A stretch of DNA of 64,000 bases from Rhodocytophaga rosea. GTDB taxonomy: Bacteria > Bacteroidota > Bacteroidia > Cytophagales > 172606-1. Positions within the stretch are counted from its first letter, which is position 1; the number at the start of each line of letters is the position of its first letter. The stretch is taken from the NCBI RefSeq assembly GCF_010119975.1, contig NZ_CP048222.1, forward strand, positions 8,346,501 to 8,410,500, read 5' to 3'. The notes under the pieces are model-generated. The model was not told the origin of the DNA and did not search any database. It worked only from the letters and a program-made list of their open reading frames with translations. The position numbers and the translations under genes are program-made. Positions 18,399 through 28,400 of the stretch are shown here, one piece after another.

Positions 18399-18845
18399 AT
18401 GTATTATACTCTTTTTCTCACCATTCATTCCATCCTTCGCTGGCTAGTCCTGTCAAGTATTGTATATGCTACCATTTCGGCTTTACAGGGTTTAGTTTCC
18501 AAGCGGATGTATTCCAAATCAGATTCGATAATACGTTCGCTGGCCACTACACTTACTCATACGCAATTATTGCTTGGATTTGTATTGTATTTTATTCTGA
18601 GCCCCATTACCGGGCAGTTTATGAAGGGAAATGCCAATGGCAATGAACAGATGTGGTTTTTTGGTGCTTATCACATCGCATTGATGTTTATAGCCGTTGG
18701 CGTAATGACTACCGGAGGTTCTAAAGCTAAACGGGCAACCACAGATAGGGATAAGTTCAGGTTTACAGCTATTTCTTTTGGAATTTCGCTGTTATTGATC
18801 TTACTGGCTATTCCCTGGTTCAGGCCATTTTTCAGAGGCACGTAA
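18399..18845 (+). CDS. Four-helix membrane protein (cytochrome-b-like annotation in Bacteroidota)
   Basis: 148 residues with four membrane helices (about 3-28, 50-70, 84-105, 120-140). Histidines occur in or near helices 1, 2 and 3 (H10, H54, H92), a spacing that leads automatic pipelines to call such proteins cytochrome b-like; haem binding is not established. It is 97 bp before the DUF3817 gene on the same strand, another small membrane protein. Confidence 0.65.
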   Translation: MYYTLFLTIHSILRWLVLSSIVYATISALQGLVSKRMYSKSDSIIRSLATTLTHTQLLLGFVLYFILSPITGQFMKGNANGNEQMWFFGAYHIALMFIAVGVMTTGGSKAKRATTDRDKFRFTAISFGISLLLILLAIPWFRPFFRGT

Positions 18846-18942
18846 ATCGTTATTGTCTGGAACCTGGATTTGCCGGATGGTTAAATTTTTAATAGCATAG
18901 GCCATCAACACCTAATCACTCCAAATTCATTACTAAATATCT

Positions 18943-19257
18943 ATGTTCGATTTATTAAAAACACAAATAGGACGCTTACGGCTGCTCGCTTTTGCAGAAG
19001 GGGTTTCGTTTCTGGTCATACTTTTTATTACGATGCCCTTAAAATATTATTTCGATACCCCACAGCCCAACAAAATATTTGGCCTGGTTCACGGACTATT
19101 GTTTGTGCTTTATGTTTTCTGGGTAGTTCAAATAAAAATTGAGCAGGACTGGTCATTTAAAAAAATGGGTTTAGCGCTGCTGGCTTCCATCGTTCCCTTT
19201 GGGACTTTCTGGGCTGATGCCAGATTGTTCCGGAATCAAAATACAGAGGTCAGATAA
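18943..19257 (+). CDS. DUF3817 family membrane protein
   Basis: 104 residues. The block LRLLAFAEGVSFLVILFITMP, a following LVHGLLFVLYVF and the C-terminal SIVPFGTFWADARL are the hallmark of DUF3817, a family of three-helix integral membrane proteins of unknown function. The full family length is present. A stem-loop follows at 19261 before the convergent nadE gene. Confidence 0.9.
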   Translation: MFDLLKTQIGRLRLLAFAEGVSFLVILFITMPLKYYFDTPQPNKIFGLVHGLLFVLYVFWVVQIKIEQDWSFKKMGLALLASIVPFGTFWADARLFRNQNTEVR

Positions 19258-19260
19258 AAC

Positions 19261-19289
19261 AAAGCGATAGTTTCAACTCCATCGCTTTT
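19261..19289. terminator. Stem-loop terminator between DUF3817 gene and nadE
   Basis: AAAGCGAT (19261-19268) pairs with ATCGCTTT (19281-19288) around a 12-nt loop, followed by TTG TTT on the plus strand. It sits 4 bp after the DUF3817 stop. Stem is only 8 bp, so moderate confidence. Confidence 0.55.
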
Positions 19290-19358
19290 GTTTATAATCA
19301 AGTTGGTCAAAGAAGCACCATAATAGCTTACTATAGTCAACTTCCCAAATAACTTTTC

Positions 19359-21359
19359 CTACTTCAGTTGCCTCATTTCCTGTAACTCTTGTTCGAAGCC
19401 ACCGGACAAAATAGGGAAGCGGCACCAGGTTTTAGGGTCCAGGTTCTCGTCGTCGAGGTGAAAGGAAGGCGCATAGCGTTCCCGTTTCCACTGGTTGCGG
19501 CACCATAACCGGAAGAAGCGTTCTACATACAAATGCAACTGGTCGTTGGTGTAAATTTGTCCGAACCTGGCCTGCATGATTAATAAAACTTCCTTAGGCG
19601 TTTGTTTATCCCGAATGGCACACTTTTCTATGGCATCCAGCACTTCATAGGGCATAAGGTCGGCTTCATCGGTCTGGGTCATTTCCAACGGACGGAGTTC
19701 GGCACTGGGTTGCAGGGAATTTACTTTTTGCAAGCCTTTTATTTTTAATGTACCGGCTAGCCCTTCTTTTTCCAGCCAGACCAGCCATTTGCGCAGAAAA
19801 GCTTTATCAATACCGGCAATCGGACTGATACTTCCGGAAGTGTCTCCATCCATCGTAGCATAGCCTACTGCCGCTTCCGAACGGTTACTAGTAGATAATA
19901 ACAAGGCATTATTCAGGTTGGCCAGCATCCACACACTGGGAGAACGCACCCTGGCCTGAATATTTTGTAGGGCTATATCATCCGTTTGCCAGCTCAGGTT
20001 CCGGCCAATGCCATTTTCTATCAAGCCCACATATTGTTTCACCAAGGCATCAATGCTGATTTCAAAATACGTTACATGCAGGTCTTTAGCTAAAATTTCT
20101 GCTGAATCTCTGGTATCATCAGAGCTATTCACCGTAGACTGGTAAATACAGGTAATGAGTTTACCGGCAATGTCAGAAATTGTCTGGCAGTCCTTAATGC
20201 CTGGTATATAATCCAACTTCTGTTTAAATGCGTCCAGGCCAATGCTTTCCAGTGCAAAATGAATAGATAGGTAACACAAAGCAGAAACAGCGGAAGAATC
20301 GGCACCTCCGCTGAGAGAAATCACAAAGCCTCTCGAACGGCTTTTGCGCATGTAATCGAACAAAGCCAGAGAAACGGCCCGGGCAAACTCTTCTTCTTTC
20401 AGGTATGAACTAACTTCCCAGGCTTCCTGGGCTAAAGTTGCTGGTTCTGGCTTGATGAAAGGAAATTTAAAATCCTGGTAAACGACCCCATCTGTTTCAC
20501 CAGCAATCTGGCTGCCGGTAGCTGAGGTAAATTGTGCTTTGGTCTGGGCCTGACTTAACCGGTTAAGGTCTACATCAAGCACAGCCGCAATCAGGTCGTA
20601 ATCCCGGTAGGAGAAACGCTTGCCATACGTGAGCATTTTGCCTCCGGAAGCAATGAGCGTACTGCCATCGTAAACAGCTCTTCCAGCTTCATTTCCCAGC
20701 AAATTGGCATAAATATACCCTACACCAAATGCCCTGGAACCTTCCAGCACAAACCTGCGGCGTATTTCCATCTTTCCAAATGCAAAATGACTGGCGCTTG
20801 GGTTGAGAATAATATCCACCCCATGCCTGTATAAATCCCTTCCCGGACGGCTGGCCACCCAGGCATCTTCGCAGATTTCAAAGCCTATTTTTATTCCGCC
20901 ACAATCATAATATACATCACCCACCGGATAGTTTTTTTCTCCCACCGTAATTTCGCCTTGTACACCTTGTGGCCATGGATTGAACCAGCGGGGTTCATAA
21001 TGAATGCCATCTCCGGCTAAATAACGCTTGGCCGAAAACCCAAGAATCTGCTTATTGGCGATCAGGCAGGCGGCATTATAAATGCGGTTGAGGTATTTGA
21101 TGGGCAAGCCTACGGATACGATGATATTTTCGGTATGTTTTACTACCTCCTGCAATACCCGTAAGGACATGTCGAAGGTACCATGCGAATAAAAAGCATC
21201 TTCGCAGCCATAACCAGTGATACATAGTTCGGGCAAACAGAGCAGGCTGATATTTTGCTTTCTGGCCTCGCCAATGGCATCAATTATATGTTGTTTGTTT
21301 CTTTCCCAGTCTAAAGGAGTCTGGTTGAGAACACCAGCTGCTACTTTTATTAGTTTCAT
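19359..21359 (-). CDS. nadE: Glutamine-dependent NAD(+) synthase
   Basis: 666-residue two-domain enzyme that makes NAD from nicotinate adenine dinucleotide and ATP, taking ammonia from glutamine. The N-terminal nitrilase-type glutaminase has the triad E44 (CLPELCITGYG), K111 (SAKRYLAGDG) and C163 (GFEICEDAW). The C-terminal synthetase (about 325-640) has the PP-loop SGGADSS (350-356). Length is normal for the glutamine-dependent class. It is the last gene of a three-gene minus-strand unit, pncB-prs-nadE, with gaps of 35 and 44 bp, all dedicated to making NAD from nicotinate; the adenylyltransferase NadD is not in the window. Confidence 0.96.
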   Translation of the reverse strand: MKLIKVAAGVLNQTPLDWERNKQHIIDAIGEARKQNISLLCLPELCITGYGCEDAFYSHGTFDMSLRVLQEVVKHTENIIVSVGLPIKYLNRIYNAACLIANKQILGFSAKRYLAGDGIHYEPRWFNPWPQGVQGEITVGEKNYPVGDVYYDCGGIKIGFEICEDAWVASRPGRDLYRHGVDIILNPSASHFAFGKMEIRRRFVLEGSRAFGVGYIYANLLGNEAGRAVYDGSTLIASGGKMLTYGKRFSYRDYDLIAAVLDVDLNRLSQAQTKAQFTSATGSQIAGETDGVVYQDFKFPFIKPEPATLAQEAWEVSSYLKEEEFARAVSLALFDYMRKSRSRGFVISLSGGADSSAVSALCYLSIHFALESIGLDAFKQKLDYIPGIKDCQTISDIAGKLITCIYQSTVNSSDDTRDSAEILAKDLHVTYFEISIDALVKQYVGLIENGIGRNLSWQTDDIALQNIQARVRSPSVWMLANLNNALLLSTSNRSEAAVGYATMDGDTSGSISPIAGIDKAFLRKWLVWLEKEGLAGTLKIKGLQKVNSLQPSAELRPLEMTQTDEADLMPYEVLDAIEKCAIRDKQTPKEVLLIMQARFGQIYTNDQLHLYVERFFRLWCRNQWKRERYAPSFHLDDENLDPKTWCRFPILSGGFEQELQEMRQLK

Positions 21360-21403
21360 GAATATCGTTATTAGTTGAATATTGAATTAGCTGGAACTTG
21401 GAC

Positions 21404-22327
21404 TCAATGCTTTTCTATCTCTTCCAATAACACCCTAGCAATGGTTTTAATTTTAAGAAAGTTGTCTTTATATAGAAATACATTCGGATGGCTATCGGTA
21501 CTGACTACACATTCAAACAAACCACTAGCTTTTATCTTTTCCAGTCCGCCTTTGCTGAACAAGCCATGTGTAGTAATGGCTGCAATTTTAGCGGCACCTG
21601 CTTCTTTATAAGCTTTCGCCGCATTCACCAGCGAACCGCCCGTGCGAATCATATCATCGTAAATAATAACATATTTATCAGTTACATCGCAACTGATGGA
21701 AACAATCTGGGTATTTTCGGCATCTATCCGGCGTTTAAAAACAAAAGCACCTTGAATACCCATATCATTAGCAAGTGATTCAACCCATTTTGCCCTGCCA
21801 GCATCTGTAGAGGCGAGTATAAAATCAGTTCCTGCAATTTCATGGCAGGCTTCAATAATCACAGGTTTGGCATAGAGGTGAATGGCTTTAGTTTTCCCTT
21901 CAAAATAATAAGGCAGCCCTTCGGTATGTAAATCGAGCAAGATAACCGTATTGCCAAAATGCGTATCCGGAATGCTGGAAAGCAGGAATGCCCTGGTTTT
22001 TGCCGTTACCACTTCGCCCCGTTGAACCGCCCGTTCCATGGTAGAATAGCCAAAATAGGGAATAATTAACAGTAGTGACTGTGCCCCCAGGTGGACCAAA
22101 GTACATGCCAGGTCAAACAACTCGAGGGTATCAGCATCGGAAACCGTACCACCAACAAGCACAATGTCCCGTTCATTCACTTCTGAAATAACCCGCTGAT
22201 AGCGTTCCCCGTCCGGAAATTCTTTTACTTCAACTTCTCCCCTGTCATAATCGCCGCCCTTCAGAATGGCTTCTTGTAAATAGGTATACTTCTGGGTACT
22301 GAATATTATTTTTTTGTCAAAGCGCAT
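21404..22327 (-). CDS. Ribose-phosphate pyrophosphokinase-like enzyme linked to NAD synthesis
   Basis: 307-residue PRPP synthase homologue. Signature positions: EFPDGERY (36-43) in place of the usual FSDGE, DLHTEG from D132, an STDAGRAKW segment (173-181) resembling the catalytic flap region, and the PRPP loop YDDMIRTGGS (223-232), where canonical Prs has DDMIDTGGT. These changes mark a divergent Prs branch rather than the housekeeping enzyme. Located between pncB and nadE, it should supply PRPP directly for nicotinate phosphoribosylation. Whether it is a fully active synthase is inferred from the intact motifs. Confidence 0.85.
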   Translation of the reverse strand: MRFDKKIIFSTQKYTYLQEAILKGGDYDRGEVEVKEFPDGERYQRVISEVNERDIVLVGGTVSDADTLELFDLACTLVHLGAQSLLLIIPYFGYSTMERAVQRGEVVTAKTRAFLLSSIPDTHFGNTVILLDLHTEGLPYYFEGKTKAIHLYAKPVIIEACHEIAGTDFILASTDAGRAKWVESLANDMGIQGAFVFKRRIDAENTQIVSISCDVTDKYVIIYDDMIRTGGSLVNAAKAYKEAGAAKIAAITTHGLFSKGGLEKIKASGLFECVVSTDSHPNVFLYKDNFLKIKTIARVLLEEIEKH

Positions 22328-22362
22328 GTAAACAAGTTAATGGTCTTATTAAATGGTAATTT

Positions 22363-23853
22363 TTATACTTCTTCGGCTTCTGTTTTCAGGTTTCTGAGTT
22401 TCAGGATCAGGTTTGTTTTAAAATCATACAGGTTTTTCTCCAGACCTACCGGATAAATATGTGGATTGGCAAACCGTTTGATCCCTTCATGAAACATACT
22501 AAGTTGCCCTTGAACTCTTTCCTTTATCGCTTCAATAGGCGGCAGCTCGTATATCAACTTTCCTTCGCGGAACACAGGCACGAGCAGGTCTTCATAGGGA
22601 GCCGAATTATCCAATTTCCGGCGTTTGGTATAATCCATTGGGTCGATCATGACTGAACTGCGGTTGGAAACAAAACTTTCGGTGTCATAAATCATATCTG
22701 CAATAAACCCATTTCCATTGTGATACCGGCGAACCTGCTGAATACCGGGGGTCGAAATTTTTATTACCTGTTCGGATAGCTTGATCTTATAATCCCATTC
22801 GTCCTGATCATTTCTGATAGCCGCTAGTTTATACACCCCACCCAGTGCAGGCTGGTCGTAGGCAGTTACCAGCTTGGTACCCACTCCCCATACATTAATA
22901 GTAGCCCCCTGGTTTTTCAAACTGTTGATAATATTTTCGTCCAGGTCGTTGCTAGCCAGAATACTTGCCTCCTGAAAACCAGCCTCATCCAGTAATTTAC
23001 GGGCTTCAATACTCAAATAAGCCAGGTCACCTGAATCCAGGCGGATACCAGCCATTTTGTAGCCTTTTGCCTTGAGTTGCTTTCCCACCTGAATGGCTTT
23101 TTTTACACCTTCAATACTATCATAGGTATCTACCAGGAAAATACAGTTATTCGGCATCACTTTGGCATAGGTCTCAAACGCCTCCAGCTCTGTATCGAAT
23201 GACATAATCCAGCTATGGGCATGCGTACCTTTTACAGGAATGTTGAATAATTTACCGGCCAGTACATTAGAAGTTGCCGCACAACCGCCGATATACGCTG
23301 CCCGGCTTGCCGTTAGCCCCCCATCGATACCCTGCGCCCGCCGTAAGCCAAATTCCAGAATCGGCTCTCCTTTGGTTACCTGTACGATACGGGCAGCTTT
23401 GGTGGCGATCAGCGATTGAAAGTTGAGGATATTCAGAATAGGCGTTTCTAGTAACTGGCACTGTAATATTGGCCCTTTAATGCGCAGCATGGGTTCCTGT
23501 GGAAAAACGGCCGTTCCTTCGGGAATAGCATCTATATCGCAGGTGAACCGCAGGTTACGCAGGTATTTCAGAAAATCAGGTTCAAACAAAGGTTGATCAT
23601 CGTTTCCGGTCAGAGTATCGAGATACGCCAGATCATCTTCCGAAAACTGAAAATACTGCAGAAATTCCACTACATGTGCCAGTCCGCAGGCAATGGTATA
23701 GCCGCCCTGAAATGGATTTCTCCGGAAAAACATATTAAAAACGGCTTCTTTATCGGCCATTCCGGATTTCCAGTAGCCATAGGCCATGGTAAGTTGATAT
23801 AAATCGGTGAGGAGTGTAAGCGAATGCTGGTACAGTTGTCTGCCTTGATTCAT
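22363..23853 (-). CDS. pncB: Nicotinate phosphoribosyltransferase
   Basis: 496 residues from ATG 23851-23853; 21 upstream codons in frame are hydrophobic but unlike the family and are excluded. It forms nicotinate mononucleotide from nicotinate and PRPP with ATP hydrolysis. The N-terminus [19 protein letters not shown] and the loops [11 protein letters not shown] and [13 protein letters not shown] are characteristic, the latter carrying the histidine that is phosphorylated. First gene of the pncB-prs-nadE unit. A TTTG-N19-TACCTTAG promoter candidate lies upstream on the minus strand. Confidence 0.94.
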   Translation of the reverse strand: MNQGRQLYQHSLTLLTDLYQLTMAYGYWKSGMADKEAVFNMFFRRNPFQGGYTIACGLAHVVEFLQYFQFSEDDLAYLDTLTGNDDQPLFEPDFLKYLRNLRFTCDIDAIPEGTAVFPQEPMLRIKGPILQCQLLETPILNILNFQSLIATKAARIVQVTKGEPILEFGLRRAQGIDGGLTASRAAYIGGCAATSNVLAGKLFNIPVKGTHAHSWIMSFDTELEAFETYAKVMPNNCIFLVDTYDSIEGVKKAIQVGKQLKAKGYKMAGIRLDSGDLAYLSIEARKLLDEAGFQEASILASNDLDENIINSLKNQGATINVWGVGTKLVTAYDQPALGGVYKLAAIRNDQDEWDYKIKLSEQVIKISTPGIQQVRRYHNGNGFIADMIYDTESFVSNRSSVMIDPMDYTKRRKLDNSAPYEDLLVPVFREGKLIYELPPIEAIKERVQGQLSMFHEGIKRFANPHIYPVGLEKNLYDFKTNLILKLRNLKTEAEEV

Positions 23854-23983
23854 TGGGTAAAGGGTTAATGTAAATTTTACACTAAGGTAGAGACAAAAAA
23901 TAAAATTACAAATCAACCCACGATTTTATTTTTTCAATAGTTCAAAGAAGAGTCAAATTTCAATTTTTACATTATGGTTGCAC

Positions 23984-24000
23984 CGATAGCAAAACTATCG
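23984..24000. repeat. Short hairpin between tsaD and pncB
   Basis: CGATAG and CTATCG flank a CAAAA loop. It lies just after the tsaD stop on the minus strand but lacks a T run on that strand, so its role as a terminator is doubtful. Confidence 0.35.
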
Positions 24001-24019
24001 TTTGTTAACTTATGCCTAC

Positions 24020-25024
24020 TTAAAAATCCATCCTGGGCATAGGGCTGATATCCTGCGAACTAAATTCTCCAGCCATTGCCTTATAATAAGCAGCCATTGC
24101 AATCATGGCTGCATTATCCGTACAATATTCAAATTTAGGGATGTACACTCTCCAGTTGCGGTCTGCTCCTTCCAGCATGATTTGCTTGCGGAGTTCTGAA
24201 TTAGCTGAAACTCCTCCGGCAATGGCTATGTCGCGGATTCCGGTTTCCTTGGCGGCTTTAATTAATTTCTTTAACAAAATTTTCACCAGCGTGTACTGGA
24301 TACTTGCACAAATATCAGAAAGGTTATTATCTACAAATGCAGCATCTTTTGCCGTCTGGTCTCTTAAAAAATAGAGAAAAGCGGTTTTAATTCCACTGAA
24401 AGAATAACTTAATCCGGGCATATCTACCTGCGGAAACACAAATGCTTTCGGGTTTCCAGCCTGTGCATATTTGTCAATCAAAGGTCCACCCGGATAAGGA
24501 AGGTTCAATAATTTGGCTGTTTTATCAAAGGCTTCTCCTACTGCATCATCCTGGGTTTCTCCTATAATTTCCATTTTCAGATAATCATCTACCCGTACAA
24601 TCTGGGTATGTCCGCCACTTACCGTCAGGCATAGGAAAGGGAATGAAGGTTTAGGGTCATCTATAAAATGTGCCAGTATATGCGCCTGCATATGGTTGAC
24701 AGCAATGATGGGAATATTGAGCCCCAAAGCCAGTGATTTGGCGAAAGAAGCACCTACCAGTAAAGCACCCAACAAGCCCGGACCTCTGGTAAAAGCCACT
24801 GCATCTAACTGATTTTTAGTTATATTTGCTTCAGCAAGGGCTTGTGTTACTACCGGTATGATGTGCTGTTGGTGTGCCCTGGAAGCGAGTTCTGGTACCA
24901 CCCCACCATATTTGTGATGGACGGTTTGCGTAGCAATGGTATTGGATTGAATTTTGCCATTTGCCAGAACAGCCGCTGAAGTTTCGTCGCAGGAAGATTC
25001 TATGGCTAACAGGGTATAATTCAT
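24020..25024 (-). CDS. tsaD: tRNA N6-adenosine threonylcarbamoyltransferase
   Basis: 334 residues from ATG 25022-25024, the start that gives the family N-terminus MNYTLLAIESSCDET; an 11-codon upstream extension is rejected. It transfers threonylcarbamoyl to A37 of ANN-decoding tRNAs. Iron ligands H111 and H115 lie in HMQAHILAHF, the GGVVPELASRAH block and CTDNAAMIA near the C-terminus are intact. Divergent from tamB, an arrangement that is common in Cytophagales-type genomes as far as I recall. Confidence 0.96.
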   Translation of the reverse strand: MNYTLLAIESSCDETSAAVLANGKIQSNTIATQTVHHKYGGVVPELASRAHQQHIIPVVTQALAEANITKNQLDAVAFTRGPGLLGALLVGASFAKSLALGLNIPIIAVNHMQAHILAHFIDDPKPSFPFLCLTVSGGHTQIVRVDDYLKMEIIGETQDDAVGEAFDKTAKLLNLPYPGGPLIDKYAQAGNPKAFVFPQVDMPGLSYSFSGIKTAFLYFLRDQTAKDAAFVDNNLSDICASIQYTLVKILLKKLIKAAKETGIRDIAIAGGVSANSELRKQIMLEGADRNWRVYIPKFEYCTDNAAMIAMAAYYKAMAGEFSSQDISPMPRMDF

Positions 25025-25412
25025 AAGAGATGTCTGGGAGAAGAGGTCCAAGTGCAAGAAAGATATTGAATGCTAATGACTTAAATAACTATCAACAAGA
25101 AGTTTTAAGAAACAAAGATTACTTTCATTTGACAGTTCTTTATTACACGGCTCATAGTGATGGACTATAATAAATCCATTTTAAAGGCTTAATTTTAAAT
25201 AGACTGCCCGGTAATGAAATATTTTTAGAAATAACTGATTAAACTAAAATACATCAGAAATGTCTAAGAATTAGCACCTGAAAGCCGAATCATTACTTTG
25301 CAATCTGTGTTAAAGATGAGGAAAATATTCAGGTTACCTCACAAAATAATTATAATTAACACAAGTTTTATATATGGGGTTCCAGCATGTGGGTGGAACG
25401 GTAATCTAAATC
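25025..25412. other. Divergent tsaD-tamB intergenic region
   Basis: 388 bp that must hold the promoters of both genes. I see only a partial -7 element (TTACTTTG near 25288) and no terminator, repeat or RNA. No open frame of note. Confidence 0.4.
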
Positions 25413-28400
25413 ATGGCGCAAGTTATTAAAAAAGTAATCATCAGGACCCTCCTTTTCACGCTGGCATTTGTGCTGGTGCTGTTACTGGGCCTGGCGGCTG
25501 CGCTACAAATTCCTGCCATTCAAACCCTGCTGGCACAACGGGCAGCAAAAGAAGTTTCTGCTGCATTGCATTTCCCGGTAAGCATAGAGTATGTGCGTAT
25601 TGAATGGCTCGACCGTGCCTTGTTTGAGAATGTATTAATTATTGACCGGGCCAATCAGCGCATGATTGAAGTACCCGAACTATCGGTCGATTTCGAAATT
25701 GCTTCACTGCTGGCCAAAGGAAATATTAACATTGACGAGGTTATTCTCAATCAGGCAAAGGTCCGGTTGATTAAAAATAAACAGGATGGCACGCTGAATA
25801 TGGATGAATTTATCCTGGCCATTAATGACCTGACGCGTCCCAAAGATACTACCCGTACAGGCAGATCTCCTGTATTTTCCATAGACCGGGTAAACCTGGA
25901 AAATGTATTTTTCTCTTATGCCGACCTCCGAAAGGATAGCATTCGTGATGGGTTTGATTACCACCATATTGCTATAGATAGTATCAAGGCCACGGCTTAT
26001 AACTTCCGGCTCGCAGCCGATACGATTGAAATTGATGTAGATGATCTTACCGGGGTTGATGTCCATACACATTTAGATATAAAACAACTGACTACAGCCT
26101 TCCGGTATACCAAAACATCCATGCAAGCATCAGACCTGTATGCCAAAATTGGTAACAGTGTTATCCGGAATTTTGTAGCCTTTAAGTATGCTAAGCCATC
26201 AGATCTGAGTGATTTTAATAACAAGATCACCATCAATGCTCATCTGGCACAAAGCTATGTGTATTCGAAAGATCTGGCGCTGTTTGCTCCGTACCTCAAA
26301 CGCTATGATGAAAGATGGATGGTAAGCGGCGATTTTAATGGCAAAGTAACCCGTTTCCGTCTCAAAGATGCTGACCTGCGTTTTGGCAAACAAAGTATTA
26401 TTGAGGGAAATATCAGTTTTACCGGTTTGCCTAATTTTAATGAAACTTTTATTGACCTGGACTTACTCCCTTCAGTAATCGAAACTTCTGATCTGAAGCA
26501 ATACATTCCGGATGTAAATGCATACCTGCGCACCCGTAAATTCGGCCGGGTTTCCCTGAAAGGCAAATTTCTGGGCTTTCCCAATGACTTTGTAGCTAAT
26601 GGCGCTTTTGAAACTGATCTGGGAAAGATCGTATCTGATATCAACCTGAAGTTAAAAAAGGAAAGCGCCAGTTCCACCTATTCCGGACGATTAACTACTT
26701 ATGGTTTTCACATCGGAAAATTTTTAAATCAGCCAGAAGTATTACAGTTGCTGGACATGAGCGGCACTATAAAAGGGAAAGGATTTACTGTGCAGGAAGC
26801 TTCTCTCGATTTAAAAGCAAATGTAAAACGGCTGGGTGTGAACCAGTACAATTACCGGAATATTGTTGTAAATGGCAGTTTAAGCAGACAGCGTTTTAAA
26901 GGAGATGTAGCCGTAAAAGACAGTAACCTGGTATTTACGGCGAATGGAGAGGTAGATCTACGGAATAACAAAAACTTGTTTGATATTGATGCTGATCTGC
27001 AAAAAGCCAATTTACAACCTTTGCATTTTACAAATACAGAAACAAGTATAAGTACCAGACTGAATGTAAATTTCCAGGGCTTGGCCATTGATAAAATCGT
27101 AGGAGAAGCCTATTTTACTGATGCCTATATTCTGCATCAAAACCGGGATCTGATCGTAGATTCTGTCTATGTATTTTCCTCCAGAGACAGCATAGGACGC
27201 ATTCTAAATATAGATTCTGATTTCTTTTCAACCTACCTGCATGGCAATTTTGAATACAGCCAGGCTTATGAAGATGGGAAAAAGTTATTACAAGAATACC
27301 AGTTGAATTTTGATGATGCGGCTGCTGCCGAAAGCTATTACCAGCGCAAAAATAAAATCAATCAACAAAATTACCGGATGAACATTCAGGCAGATCTGAA
27401 AGATATTAATCCGCTGCTGGCTTTGTTCTACCCTCCTCTGTATATATCCAAAAAAACGCAAATAGAAGGTTCCTTTGTCAGCGGACGGGCTGCCATCGTT
27501 TCCTTTAATACCCGGATTGATTCGGTTGCCTTCAAAAATTACAAGTTTTACAACTCAGAAATAGACATTACCTCTTCCAAGCTTGCCGATAGCGCCACTG
27601 TATTGGCACAAGCTTATATCCACTCCGACCGGCAGCAACTGGGAAATGTTCCGGCTACTGAAGATTTAACGGTAGAAGCCATCTGGGGAAACAAACAGAT
27701 CGATTTTGATACCCGTATCCGCCAGACAGCTAGTACCAATTATGCCAATTTGAAGGGTGCTTTACGCTTTTTTCACAATTATCAGCAATTACAATTCAGC
27801 CCTTCCCATTTCCAGATTCTGGATAATGAATGGCACATTACCAACAATAACCTGGTCACTATTCACGGAAAAGAAATTCAGTTTAAAGACCTGACTGTAT
27901 CGAACCGCTACCAGATGATCTCTGTAAATGGTGTAGTTTCAGATTCAGCTTCTGAAGCAGTAGAACTTACCGTAAAAGACTTCAACCTGCAAACGTTAAA
28001 TCCGATCCTTGGACGTGATTTACTGGGAACAGCCAATGGTGCAGTTACAATCCGGGATATTTACCATGACTTGAACCTGCAAAGTGAATTGCAGGTAGAA
28101 GAATTTGTACTGGATAATTTTCTAATCGGTGATATAGACGGGCAAACAACCTGGGATAAAACGAATAAGCTGATCGGGGTAAAATACCATATTTTCCGGA
28201 TGGGCACCCAGATTCTCAGTCTTACCGGAAATTATGATCCGCAGGCCGAAGAAAATGCACTTAATATGCTGGCGACTTTAAATAAGACAGACCTGGAAAT
28301 ACTTGAACCCTTCTTCAAAAGCCAGGTATCCAATTTAGGAGGCAATGCCAGTGGTACACTTAAAATCACCGGCATGCTTTCCGGTCCTCTGTTGAAAGGA

